A DNA stretch of 64,000 bases from Melieria omissa (taxonomy: Eukaryota; Arthropoda; Insecta; Diptera; Ulidiidae). The position numbers were made by a program, and so were the translations under genes. The notes beneath the pieces are model-generated. The model was not told the origin of the DNA. It saw only the letters and a program-made list of their open reading frames with translations, and made no database searches. The stretch is taken from positions 62,001 to 126,000 of the forward strand of contig CAXARI010000035.1 of NCBI GenBank assembly GCA_963971225.1, read 5' to 3'. This document shows positions 39,780 through 52,130 of this stretch, in pieces. Position 1 is the first letter of the stretch. The number at the start of each line of letters is the position of its first letter.

Positions 39780-41323
39780 GAAGGATGATTGATACCATTA
39801 TAGAAAGCATACGAGTCTAGCTAAGACATAATATTATTAAAATCCGTTAACGGGTCGAGATTTAACAGCCATAATTTCGATCATGCTGCCGGTGGGATAT
39901 TTTTTTTATTTAACAAATTGGTGAAAGGTGGTCACTCTGGCTTAATTTTGATTAAGTGATTGTGCGTACTTAGGTTCCACAAGCATTTGATTGATTATAA
40001 GATCAGAGGTGCATTCTTTCAATCAGTCGTTGTTTTGACAGCAACGAAGCAACACGTGTGGGGGCTGCGCGGATTTTTGTTTTGTTGCCTCAAGAAATTC
40101 TATGTATGAAAAAACATTAGATGCTTTTGTTGTTGTAGTTTTTGTTTTGGCGATTGGTTGGCCTTTCGGCAATGACAAATGGGACCATTATATTTTGTTC
40201 ACTTATAATTTTAAGGGTCAAGCGAAATGCACAATGTGCTTTCACCTAATTCAATTAATTAAATAATTTGTTTGCATTTTTTTTGGGCAACTTTACATGT
40301 ATTGGTTTTTGCTTTTCCATAAGAAGATTTTGGGCACCCCCTGATATAGATGTATCATGTGGTCGATATCGCTTTTCCACAACGAAATTCTCCTGCATTA
40401 TTTGAGATAGCGAGAAGATTGACCCCATTTATGAAAGCTCAAAACTCCAGCTAGGTTTTAAGGTTATTATTTTTTCTATAAACCTAGAATCATCATATTT
40501 TACAAGCATTTTATCGATTTTGCAGTAGGCAGCCATTTAATGTCACTCTTGCGCATCGATCTGTTCATGATTGCCGAATAGTAATCAAATTATTGATTTA
40601 ATTTGATAAAGCTGCAATCTCTAGCTACATTTTAAGGGGTTTTTATTAACGTAACCCATACCGTTTGGAATCTATAAGCACTTTAGTGGTGAGTGTGTAT
40701 TTTGTAATAGGCAGTTTTTCAATGTTATCCTTGCGCATCGATATGCTCATTATTCCTGAAGGATAATGAAAAGCTAGGGACCAATATAGAAAGCATAAGA
40801 CTCTGGCTAAATTTTAAGGGGTCAATTATTAATATGCACTTATGCATTTGGTGTTGACAAGCATTTTAGTGGTCGCACCCAAGTAGCAATTTTTTCAAAG
40901 TCACCGTTCCAAATCGATTTGCTTTCGAACCTTGGGGTATAGAAGGATGATTGATACCATTATAGAAAGCATACGAGTTTAGCTAAATAATAACGCATAA
41001 TATTATTAAAATCCGGTAACGGGTCGAGATTTAAGAGCCATAATTTCGATCATGCTGCCGGTGGGATATTTTTTTTATTTAACAAATTGGTGAAAGGTGG
41101 TCACTCTGGCTTAATTTTGACGCCATTTTGATTAAAGTGATTGTGCGTACTTAGGTTCCACAAGCATTTGATTGATTATATAGATCAGAGGTGCATTCTT
41201 TCAATCAGTCGTTGTTGTGGCAGCAACGAAGCAACACGTGTGGGGCTGCGCGGCAGCCATTTAATGTCACTCTTGCGCATCGATCTGTTCATGATTGCCG
41301 AATAGTAAGTAGAGTAGTAGACA

Positions 41324-41650
41324 GCCGCCGTGGCTCAGTTGGTTAGTGCGCGGTCCAAGCGAGTCGCATGCAGAGCGACGCTAGTTCGAATTCTGCATGT
41401 AGTAACACCTAAAAAAAAATAACGGGAAACTCGTTTTCTCTTTCGGTGGCTGTCCTCTCAGCTGGAAATGGCAAACCTCTGAGAGTAAAAATGGCCTATG
41501 AAAAAGCTCCCAACCTGCCGTTCGGAACCGGCATAAAACTGTAGGTCCCTTCCACCCGCGTACAAAATTCACACGCACAACACGGGTGGTTGCGGGAAGC
41601 TAGGCCTTAGTCTCGCGTAAGCGGGCTGTCGTGCCAATCAATTATTATTA
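41324..41650 (+). mobile_element. tRNA-derived SINE, copy 2 (complete)
   Basis: It matches copy 1 almost base for base, including both pol III boxes and the ATT tail, and has the same left flank (GTAGAGTAGTAGACA). It was therefore copied with its satellite neighbourhood. Confidence 0.8.
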
Positions 41651-43016
41651 TGATTGTGCGTACTTAGGTTCCACAAGCATTTGATTGGTTATATAGATCA
41701 GAGGTGCATTCTTTCAATCAGTCGTTGTTGTGACAGCAACGAAGCAACACGTGTGGGGGCTGCGCGGATTTTTGTTTTGTTGCCTCAAGAAATTGTATGT
41801 ATGAAAAAAAATTAGATGCTTTTGTTGTTGTAGTTTTTGTTTTGGCGATTGGTTGGCCTTTCGGCAATGACAAATGGGAACATAATATTTTTTTCACTTA
41901 TAATTTTAAGGGTCAAGCGAAATGCACAATGTGCTTTCAACTAATTCAATTAATTAAATAATTTGTTTGCATTTTTTGGGCAACTTTACATGTATTGGTT
42001 TTTGCATTTCCATAAGAATATTTTGGGCACCCCTGATATAGATGTATCATGTGGTCGATATCACTTTTCCACAACGAAATTCTCCTGCATTATTTGAGAC
42101 AACGAGAAGATTGACCCCATTTATGAAAGCTCAAAACTCCAGCTAGGTTTTAAGGTTATTATTTTTTCTATAAGCCTAAGATCATCATATTTTACAAGCA
42201 TTTTATCGATTTTGCAGTAGGCAGCCATTTAATGTCACCCTTGCGCATCGATCTGTTCATGATTGCCGAATAGTATTCAAATTATTGATTTAATTTGATA
42301 AAGCTGCATTCTCTAGCTACATTTTAAGGGGCTTTTTATTAACGTAACCCATACCGTTTGGAATCTATAAGCACTTTAGTGGTGAGTGTGTATTTTGTAA
42401 TAGGCAGTTTTTCAATGTTATCCTTGCGCATCGATATGCTCATTATTCCTGACGGATAATGAAAAGGTAGGGACCAATATAGAAAGCATAAGACTCTGGC
42501 TAAATTTTAAGGGGTCAATTATTAATATGCACTTATGCATTTGGTGTTGACAAGCATTTTAGTGGTCGCACCCAAGTAGCAATTTTTTCAAAGTCACCGT
42601 TCCAAATCGATTTGCTTTCGAACCTTGGGGTATAGAAGGATGATTGATACCATTATAGAAAGCATACGAGTCTAGCTAAATAATAAGGCATAATATTATT
42701 AAAATCCGTTAACGGGTCGAGATTTAAGAGCCATAATTTCGATCATGCTGCCGGTGGGATATTTTTTTTATTTAACAAATTGGTGAAAGGTGGTCACTCT
42801 GGCTTAATTTTGACGCCATTTTGATTAAAGTGATTGTGCGTACTTAGGTTCCACAAGCATTTGATTGGTTATATAGATCAGAGGTGCATTCTTTCAATCA
42901 GTCGTTGTTGTGGCAGCAACGAAGCAACACGTGTGGGGCTGCGCGGCAGCCATTTATTGTCACTCTTGTGCATCGATCTGTTCATGATTGCCGAATAGTA
43001 AGTAGAGTAGTAGACA

Positions 43017-43303
43017 GCCGCCGTGGCGCCGCCGTAGTTCGAATTCTGCATGTAGCAACACCTAAAAAAAAATAACGGGAAACTCGTTTTCTCTTTCGGT
43101 GGCTGTCCTCTCAGCTGGAAATGGCAAACCTCTGAGAGTAAAAATTGCCTATGAAAAAGCTCCCAACCTGCCGTTCGGAACCGGCATAAAACTGTAGGTC
43201 CCTTCCACCCGGGTACAAAATTCACACGCACAACACGGGTGGTTGCGGGAAGCTAGGCCTTAGTCTCGCGTAAGCGGGCTGTCGTGCCAATCAATTATTA
43301 TTA
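43017..43303 (+). mobile_element. tRNA-derived SINE, copy 3 (head deleted)
   Basis: The head reads GCCGCCGTGGCGCCGCCGTAGTTCGAATTC: most of the A box and anticodon region is lost, while the B box, body and tail remain. The same deletion is present in copies 4 and 5, so those three share a parent. Without an A box it is unlikely to be transcribed from its own promoter. Confidence 0.8.
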
Positions 43304-44661
43304 TGATTGTGCGTACTTAGGTTCCACAAGCATTTGATTGGTTATATCAGAGGTGCATTCTTTCAATCAGTCGTTGTTGTGACAGCAACGAAGCAACACG
43401 TGTGGGGGCTGCGCGGATTTTTGTTTTGTTGCCTCAAGAAATTGTATGTATGAAAAAACATTAGATGCTTTTGTTGTTGTAGTTTTTGTTTTGGCGATTG
43501 GTTGGCCTTTCGGCAATGACAAATGGGAACATAATATTTTTTTCACTTATAATTTTAAGGGTCAAGCGAAATGCACAATGTGCTTTCAACTAATTCAATT
43601 AATTAAATAATTTGTTTGCATTTTTTGGGCAACTTTACATGTATTGGTTTTTGCTTTTCCATAAGAAGACTTTGGGCACCCCTGATATAGATGTATCATG
43701 TGGTCGATATAACTTTTCCACAACGAAATTCTCCTGCATTATTTGAGATAGCGAAAAGATTGACCCCATTTATGAAAGCTCAAAACTCCAGCTAGGTTTT
43801 AAGGTTATTATTTTTTCTATAAACCTAGAATCATCATATTTTACAAGCATTTTATCGATTTTGCAGTAGGCAGCCATTTAATGTCACCCTTGCGCATCGA
43901 TCTGTTCATGATTGCGGAATAGTAATCAAGTTATTGATTTAATTTGATAAAGCTGCAATCTCTAGCTACATTTTAAGGGGTTTTTTATTAACGTAACCCA
44001 TACCGTTTGGAATCTATAAGCACTTTAGTGGTGAGTGTGTATTTTGTAATAGGCAGTTTTTCAATGTTATCCTTGCGCATCGATATGCTCATTATTCCTG
44101 AAGGATAATGAAAAGGTAGGGACAAATATAGAAAGCATAAGACTCTGGCTAAATTTTAAGGGGTCAATTATTAATATGCACTTATGCATTTGGTGTTGAC
44201 AAGCATTTTAGTGGTTGCACCCAAGTAGCAATTTTTTCAAAGTCACCGTTCCAAATCGATTTGCTTTCGAACCTTGGGGTATAGAAGGATGATTGATACC
44301 ATAATAGAAAGCATACGAGTCTAGCTAAATAATAAGGCATAATATTATTAAAATCCGTTAACGGGTCGAGATTTAACAGCCATAATTTCGATCATGCTGC
44401 CGGTGGGATATTTTTTTTATTTACCAAATTGGTTAAAGGTGGTCACTCTGGCTTAATTTTGACGCCATTTTGATTAAAGTGATTGTGCGTACTTAGGTTC
44501 CACAAGCATTTGATTGGTTATATAGATCAGAGGTGCATTCTTTCAATCAGTCGTTGTTGTGACAGCAACGAAGCAACACGTGTGGGGGCTGCGCGGATTT
44601 TTGTTTTGTTGCCTCAAGAAATTCTATGTATGAAAAAAAATTAGATGCTTTTGTTGTTGTA

Positions 44662-45411
44662 TCGGGTGTACAACTTTGCTTCCGCCGTTTTCCGATAGGT
44701 GGCTGTACCGGCTGAGGCTGGTTGAAATACATAGATGGTAATGCCTTTAAAGTGAGTGTGGACAGTACCTAACGAATTGTCATCGCCGTTTCAGTGACAG
44801 TTGTTCTTGTTTTCGTATTATTCACGCTCGAAAATGTCCGTTTATGTGCCCAATTCTCGCCATTTGCGGGAAGTTTTACTTTTCTGTTACAATTCGACAA
44901 AAATGCAGCTGAAGCGCATCGAATGCTCTCAGAAACTTACGGTGATGCTGCTCTGAGTGAAAGAACGTGTCGGGAGTGGTTTCAACGTTTTAAAAATGGT
45001 GATTTCGTGGTGAGTGAAAATGGTGAGTCATCCTCCAACACGACAATGCTCGGCCTCACGTCGCAAAAGTGGTCAAAAAGTACCTGGAAACGCTGAAATG
45101 GGAAGTCTTGCCCCACCCGCCGTATTCCCCAGATGTCACCTCTTCTGACTTCCACCTATTCCGTTCGATGGCACACGGCCTGGCAGATCAACATTTTCAA
45201 TCCTTCGAAGAATTGGAAAAATGGATTGCTTCATGGATAGCGTCAAAAGAGGACTCCTTTTTTCGAGCCGGGATCCGAAAATTGCCGGAAAGATGGGAGA
45301 AAGTTGTCGCTAGCGACGGACAATACTTTGAATAATACATCTGTAAGCACTTTTTCGCAATAAAGCTTTTAATTTTGGAAAAAAACGGCGGATGCAAAGT
45401 TGTACACCTGA
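44662..45411 (+). mobile_element. Deleted mariner element, copy 1
   Basis: 750 bp flanked by TA (44,660-44,661 and 45,412-45,413). The ends TCGGGTGTACAACTTTGC and (reversed) TCAGGTGTACAACTTTGC continue to CCGCCGTTTT on both sides, giving near-perfect inverted repeats of about 30 bp. It encodes two pieces of a mariner transposase and lacks the middle. It lies in the hAT MITE of its unit, where the satellite reads GTTGTTGTAGTTTTT. Confidence 0.92.
44834..45335 (+). pseudogene. mariner transposase remnant, copy 1
   Basis: An ATG at 44,834 opens with a segment ending HLREVLLFCYN. One base of frame change near 44,893 leads into the helix-turn-helix region (AAEAHRMLSETYGDAALSER). A large deletion follows near 45,040. 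The third frame then starts at the second catalytic Asp (DNARPHVA) and runs through SPDVTSSD and HLFRSM to the end KLPERWEKVVASDGQYFE at 45,335. There are 34 residues between the second and third Asp, the D34D spacing of true mariners such as Mos1. The first Asp is missing, so it is inactive. Confidence 0.88.
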
Positions 45412-46614
45412 TAGTTTTTGTGTGTATGCTTTTTTGTGTTGGCGATTGGTTGGCCTTTCGGCAATGACAAATGGGAACATTATATTTTTTTCACTTATAA
45501 TTTTAAGGGTCAAGCGAAATGCACAATGTGCTTTCAACTAATTCAACTAATTAAATAATTTGTTTGCATTTTTTTGGGCAACTTTACATGTATTGGTTTT
45601 TGCTTTTCCATAAGAAGATTTTGGGCACCCCCTGATATAGATGTATCATGTGGTCGATATCACTTTTCCACAACGAAATTCTCCTGCATTATTTGAGATA
45701 GCGAGAAGATTGACCCCATTTATGAAAGCTCAAAACTCCAGCTAGGTTTTAAGGTTATTATTTTTTCTATAAACCTAGAATCATCATATTTTACAAGCAT
45801 TTTATCGATTTTGCAGTAGGCAGCCATTTAATGTCACTTTTGCGCATCGATCTGTTCATGATTGCCGAATAGTAATCAAATTATTGATTTAATTTCATAA
45901 AGCTGCAATCTCTAGCTACATTTGAAGGGGTTTTTTATTAACGTAACCCATACCGTTTGGAATCTATAAGCACTTTAGTGGTGAGTGTGTATTTTGTAAT
46001 AGGCAGTTTTTCAATGTTATCCTTGCGCATCGATATGCTCATTATTCCTGAAGGATAATGAAAAGGTTGGGACCAATATAGAAAGCATAAGACTCTGGCT
46101 AAATTTTAAGGTGTCAATTATTAATATGCACTTATGCATTTGGTGTTGACAAGCATTTTAGTGGTCGCACCCAAGTAGCAATTTTTTCAAAGTCACCGTT
46201 CCAAATCGATTTGCTTTCGAACCTTGGGGTATAGAAGGATGATTGATACCATTATAGAAAGCATACGAGTCTAGCTAAATAATAAGGCATAATATTATTA
46301 AAATCCGTTAACGGGTCGAGATTTAAGAGCCATAATTTCGATCATGCTGCCGGTGGGATATTTTTTTTATTTAACAAATTGGTGAAAGGTGGTCACTCTG
46401 GCTTAATTTTGACGCCATTTTGATTAAAGTGATTGTGCGTACTTAGGTTCCACAAGCATTTGATTGGTTATATAGATCAGAGGTGCATTCTTTCAATCAG
46501 TCGTTGTTGTGACAGCAACGAAGCAACACGTGTGGGGCTGCGCGGCAGCCATTTATTGTCACTCTTGCGCATCGATCTGTTCATGATTGCCGAATAGTAA
46601 GTAGAGCAGTAGAC

Positions 46615-46902
46615 AGCCGCCGTGGCGCCGCCGTAGTTCGAATTCTGCATGTAGCAACACCTAAAAAAAAATAACGGGAAACTCGTTTTCTCTTTCGGTG
46701 GCTGTCCTCTCAGCTGGAAATGGCAAACCTCTGAGAGTAAAAATTGCCTATGAAAAAGCTCCCAACCTGCCGTTCGGAACCGGGATAAAACTGTAGGTCC
46801 CTTCCACCCGCGTACAAAATTCACACGCACAACACGGGTGGTTGCGGGAAGCTAGGCCTTAGTCTCGCGTAAGCGGGCTGTCGTGCCAATCAATTATTAT
46901 TA
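46615..46902 (+). mobile_element. tRNA-derived SINE, copy 4 (head deleted)
   Basis: It has the same head deletion as copy 3, with a G to A change in the left flank (AGTAGAGCAGTAGACA) and GGGATAAAAC for GGCATAAAAC in the body. Those two changes are shared only with copy 5, its partner in the 5,227-bp repeat. Confidence 0.8.
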
Positions 46903-46983
46903 TGATTGTGCGTACTTAGGTTCCACAAGCATTTGATTGGTTATATAGATCAGAGGTGCATTCTTTCAATCAGTCGTTGTTGT

Positions 46984-47426
46984 GACAGCAACACGTGTGG
47001 GGGCTGCGCGGATTTTTGTTTTGTTGCCTCAAGAAATTGTATGTATGAAAAAAAATTAGATGCTTTTGTTGTTGTAGTTTTTGTGTTGGCGATTGGTTGG
47101 CCTTTCGGCAATGACAAATGGGAACATTATATTTTTTTCACTTATAATTTTAAGGGTCAAGCGAAATGCACAATGTGCTTTCAACAAATTAAATAATTTG
47201 TGGCATAATATTATTAAAATCCGTTAACGGGTCGAGATTTAACAGCCATAATTTCGATCATGCTGCCGGTGGGATATTTTTTTTATTTACCAAATTGGTT
47301 AAAGGTGGTCACTCTGGCTTAATTTTGACGCCATTTTGATTAAAGTGATTGTGCGTACTTAGGTTCCACAAGCATTTGATTGGTTATATAGATCAGAGGT
47401 GCATTCTTTCAATCAGTCGTTGTTGT
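46984..47426 (+). repeat. 443-bp deletion unit
   Basis: The unit runs through the hAT MITE to AATAATTTG and then jumps to GGCATAATATTATT, missing about 0.74 kb. It also lacks GAAGCAAC after GACAGCAAC. An exact partner is at 52,211-52,653. Confidence 0.85.
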
Positions 47427-49888
47427 GACAGCAACGAAGCAACACGTGTGGGGGCTGCGCGGATTTTTGTTTTGTTGCCTCAAGAAATTCTATGTATCAA
47501 AAAAATTAGATGCTTTTGTTGTTGTAGTTTTTGTTTTGGCGATTGGTTGGCCTTTCGGCAATGACAAATGGGAACATTATATTTTTTTCACTTATAATTT
47601 TAAGGGTCAAGCGAAATGCACAATGTGCTTTCAACTAATTCAATTAATTAAATAATTTGTTTGGATTTTTTTTGGGCAACTTTACATGTATTGGTTTTTG
47701 CTTTTCCATAAGAAGATTTTGGGCACCCCTGATATAGATGTATCATGTGGTCGATATCACTTTTCAACAACGAAATTCTCCTGCATTATCTGAGATAGCG
47801 AGAAGATTGACCCCATTTATGAAAGCTCAAAACTCCAGCTAGGTTTTAAGGTTATTATTTTTTCTATAAACCTAGAATCATCATATTTTACAAGCATTTT
47901 ATCGATTTTGCAGTAGGCAGCCATTTAATGTCACTTTTGCGCATCAATCTGTTCATGATTGCGGAATAGTAATCAAAATATTGATTTAATTTGATAAAGC
48001 TGCAATCTCTAGCTACATTTTAAGGGGTTTTTTATTAACGTAACCCATACCGTTTGGAATCTATAAGCACTTTAGTGGTGAGTGTGTATTTTGTAATAGG
48101 CAGTTTTTCAATGTTATCCTTGCGCATCGATATGCTCATTATTCCTGAAGGATAATGAAAAGGTAGGGACCAATATAGAAAGCATAAGACTCTGGCTAAA
48201 TTTTAAGGGGTCAATTATTAATATGCACTTATGCATTTGGTGTTGACAAGCATTTTAGTGGTTGCACCCAAGTAGCAATTTTTTCAAAGTCACCGTTCCA
48301 AATCGATTTGCTTTCGAACCTTGGGGTATAGAAGGATGATTGATACCATAATAGAAAGCATACGAGTCTAGCTAAATAATAAGGCATAATATTATTAAAA
48401 TCCGTTAACGGGTCGAGATTTAACAGCCATAATTTCGATCATGCTGCCGGTGGGATATTTTTTTTATTTACCAAATTGGTTAAAGGTGGTCACTCTGGCT
48501 TAATTTTGACGCCATTTTGATTAAAGTGATTGTGCGTACTTAGGTTCCACAAGCATTTGATTGGTTATATAGATCAGAGGTGCATTCTTTCAATCAGCTG
48601 TTGTTGTGACAGCAACGAAGCAACACGTGTGGGGGCTGCGCGGATTTTTGTTTTGTTGCCTCAAGAAATTGCATGTATGAAAAAAAATTAGATGCTTTTG
48701 TTGTTGTAGTTTTTGTTTTGGCGATTGGTTGGCCTTTCGGCAATGACAAATGGGAACATAATATTTTTTTCACTTATAATTTTAAGGGTCAAGCGAAATG
48801 CACAATGTGCTTTCAACTAATTCAATTAATTAAATAATTTGTTTGCATTTTTTGGGCAACTTTACATGTATTGGTTTTTGCTTTTCCATAAGAAGACTTT
48901 GGGCACCCCTGATATAGATGTATCATGTGGTCGATATAACTTTTCCACAACGAAATTCTCCTGCATTATTTGAGATAGCGAAAAGATTGACCCCATTTAT
49001 GAAAGCTCAAAACTCCAGCTAGGTTTTAAGGTTATTATTTTTTCTATAAACCTAGAATCATCATATTTTACAAGCATTTTATCGATTTTGCAGTAGGCAG
49101 CCATTTAATGTCACCCTTGCGCATCGATCTGTTCATGATTGCGGAATAGTAATCAAGTTATTGATTTAATTTGATAAAGCTGCAATCTCTAGCTACATTT
49201 TAAGGGGTTTTTTATTAACGTAACCCATACCGTTTGGAATCTATAAGCACTTTAGTGGTGAGTGTGTATTTTGTAATAGGCAGTTTTTCAATGTTATCCT
49301 TGCGCATCGATATGCTCATTATTCCTGAAGGATAATGAAAAGGTAGGGACAAATATAGAAAGCATAAGACTCTGGCTAAATTTTAAGGGGTCAATTATTA
49401 ATATGCACTTATGCATTTGGTGTTGACAAGCATTTTAGTGGTTGCACCCAAGTAGCAATTTTTTCAAAGTCACCGTTCCAAATCGATTTGCTTTCGAACC
49501 TTGGGGTATAGAAGGATGATTGATACCATAATAGAAAGCATACGAGTCTAGCTAAATAATAAGGCATAATATTATTAAAATCCGTTAACGGGTCGAGATT
49601 TAACAGCCATAATTTCGATCATGCTGCCGGTGGGATATTTTTTTTATTTACCAAATTGGTTAAAGGTGGTCACTCTGGCTTAATTTTGACGCCATTTTGA
49701 TTAAAGTGATTGTGCGTACTTAGGTTCCACAAGCATTTGATTGGTTATATAGATCAGAGGTGCATTCTTTCAATCAGTCGTTGTTGTGACAGCAACGAAG
49801 CAACACGTGTGGGGGCTGCGCGGATTTTTGTTTTGTTGCCTCAAGAAATTCTATGTATGAAAAAAAATTAGATGCTTTTGTTGTTGTA

Positions 49889-50638
49889 TCGGGTGTACAA
49901 CTTTGCTTCCGCCGTTTTCCGATAGGTGGCTGTACCGGCTGAGGCTGGTTGAAATACATAGATGGTAATGCCTTTAAAGTGAGTGTGGACAGTACCTAAC
50001 GAATTGTCATCGCCGTTTCAGTGACAGTTGTTCTTGTTTTCGTATTATTCACGCTCGAAAATGTCCGTTTATGTGCCCAATTCTCGCCATTTGCGGGAAG
50101 TTTTACTTTTCTGTTACAATTCGACAAAAATGCAGCTGAAGCGCATCGAATGCTCTCAGAAACTTACGGTGATGCTGCTCTGAGTGAAAGAACGTGTCGG
50201 GAGTGGTTTCAACGTTTTAAAAATGGTGATTTCGTGGTGAGTGAAAATGGTGAGTCATCCTCCAAAACGACAATGCTCGGCCTCACGTCGCAAAAGTGGT
50301 CAAAAAGCACCTGGAAACGCTGAAATGGGAAGTCTTGCCCCACCCGCCGTATTCCCCAGATGTCACCCCTTCTGACTTCCACCTATTCCGTTCGATGGCA
50401 CACGGCCTGGCAGATCAACATTTTCAATCCTTCGAAGAATTGGAAAAATGGATTGCTTCATGGATAGCGTCAAAAGAGGACTCCTTTTTTCGAGCCGGGA
50501 TCCGAAAATTGCCGGAAAGATGGGAGAAAGTTGTCGCTAGCGACGGACAATACTTTGAATAATACATCTGTAAGCACTTTTTCGCAATAAAGCTTTTAAT
50601 TTTGGAAAAAAACGGCGGATGCAAAGTTGTACACCTGA
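49889..50638 (+). mobile_element. Deleted mariner element, copy 2
   Basis: It is identical in length, ends, TA flanks and unit position to copy 1, 5,227 bases upstream. It differs at a few bases (TCCAAAACG for TCCAACACG, CACCCCTTC for CACCTCTTC). It arose by duplication of the higher-order unit, not by transposition. Confidence 0.92.
50061..50562 (+). pseudogene. mariner transposase remnant, copy 2
   Basis: It has the same architecture and the same breaks as copy 1: early frame change, deletion of the central part with the first catalytic Asp, and an intact C-terminal part. At the third Asp it reads SPDVTPSD, the usual mariner form, so copy 1's SPDVTSSD is a later change. Inactive. Confidence 0.88.
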
Positions 50639-51842
50639 TAGTTTTTGTGTGTATGCTTTTTTGTGTTGGCGATTGGTTGGCCTTTCGGCAATGACAAATG
50701 GGAACATTATATTTTTTTCACTTATAATTTTAAGGGTCAAGCGAAATGCACAATGTGCTTTCAACTAATTCAACTAATTAAATAATTTGTTTGCATTTTT
50801 TTGGGCAACTTTACATGTATTGGTTTTTGCTTTTCCATAAGAAGATTTTGGGCACCCCCTGATATAGATGTATCATGTGGTCGATATCACTTTTCCACAA
50901 CGAAATTCTCCTGCATTATTTGAGATAGCGAGAAGATTGACCCCATTTATGAAAGCTCAAAACTCCAGCTAGGTTTTAAGGTTATTATTTTTTCTATAAA
51001 CCTAGAATCATCATATTTTACAAGCATTTTATCGATTTTGCAGTAGGCAGCCATTTAATGTCACTTTTGCGCATCGATCTGTTCATGATTGCCGAATAGT
51101 AATCAAATTATTGATTTAATTTCATAAAGCTGCAATCTCTAGCTACATTTGAAGGGGTTTTTTATTAACGTAACCCATACCGTTTGGAATCTATAAGCAC
51201 TTTAGTGGTGAGTGTGTATTTTGTAATAGGCAGTTTTTCAATGTTATCCTTGCGCATCGATATGCTCATTATTCCTGAAGGATAATGAAAAGGTTGGGAC
51301 CAATATAGAAAGCATAAGACTCTGGCTAAATTTTAAGGTGTCAATTATTAATATGCACTTATGCATTTGGTGTTGACAAGCATTTTAGTGGTCGCACCCA
51401 AGTAGCAATTTTTTCAAAGTCACCGTTCCAAATCGATTTGCTTTCGAACCTTGGGGTATAGAAGGATGATTGATACCATTATAGAAAGCATACGAGTCTA
51501 GCTAAATCATAAGGCATAATATTATTAAAATCCGTTAACGGGTCGAGATTTAAGAGCCATAATTTCGATCATGCTGCCGGTGGGATATTTTTTTTATTTA
51601 ACAAATTGGTGAAAGGTGGTCACTCTGGCTTAATTTTGACGCCATTTTGATTAAAGTGATTGTGCGTACTTAGGTTCCACAAGCATTTGATTGGTTATAT
51701 AGATCAGAGGTGCATTCTTTCAATCAGTCGTTGTTGTGACAGCAACGAAGCAACACGTGTGGGGCTGCGCGGCAGCCATTTATTGTCACTCTTGCGCATC
51801 GATCTGTTCATGATTGCCGAATAGTAAGTAGAGCAGTAGACA

Positions 51843-52130
51843 GCCGCCGTGGCGCCGCCGTAGTTCGAATTCTGCATGTAGCAACACCTAAAAAAAAATA
51901 ACGGGAAACTCGTTTTCTCTTTCGGTGGCTGTCCTCTCAGCTGGAAATGGCAAACCTCTGAGAGTAAAAATTGCCTATGAAAAAGCTCCCAACCTGCCGT
52001 TCGGAACCGGGATAAAACTGTAGGTCCCTTCCACCCGCGTACAAAATTCACACGCACAACACGGGTGGTTGCGGGAAGCTAGGCCTTAGTCTCGCGTAAG
52101 CGGGCTGTCGTGCCAATCAATTATTATTAT
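51843..52130 (+). mobile_element. tRNA-derived SINE, copy 5 (head deleted)
   Basis: Near-identical partner of copy 4 at a distance of 5,227 bases, sharing its head deletion and private changes. It has the B box, body and ATT tail and no A box. Confidence 0.8.

Larger units (their letters stand above)
37355..40036 (+). repeat. Mosaic array unit with piggyBac and a solo-LTR-like insertion
   Basis: Without its two insertions this unit is only about 0.76 kb. It lacks roughly 430 bases between CTATAAACC (about 39,528) and GTTCCAAA, joined through a short shared ACCG. Two base changes follow the join (AAAGCGGTTTGC for AAATCGATTTGC). The insertions are annotated separately. Confidence 0.85.
40037..43380 (+). 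repeat. Array block C: alternating full and SINE-bearing short units
   Basis: Units start at 40037 (1,182 bp), 41219 (513, SINE), 41732 (1,180) and 42912 (469, truncated SINE). Full units alternate with short SINE composites, a two-part pattern of about 1.65-1.7 kb. No gene is seen. Confidence 0.85.
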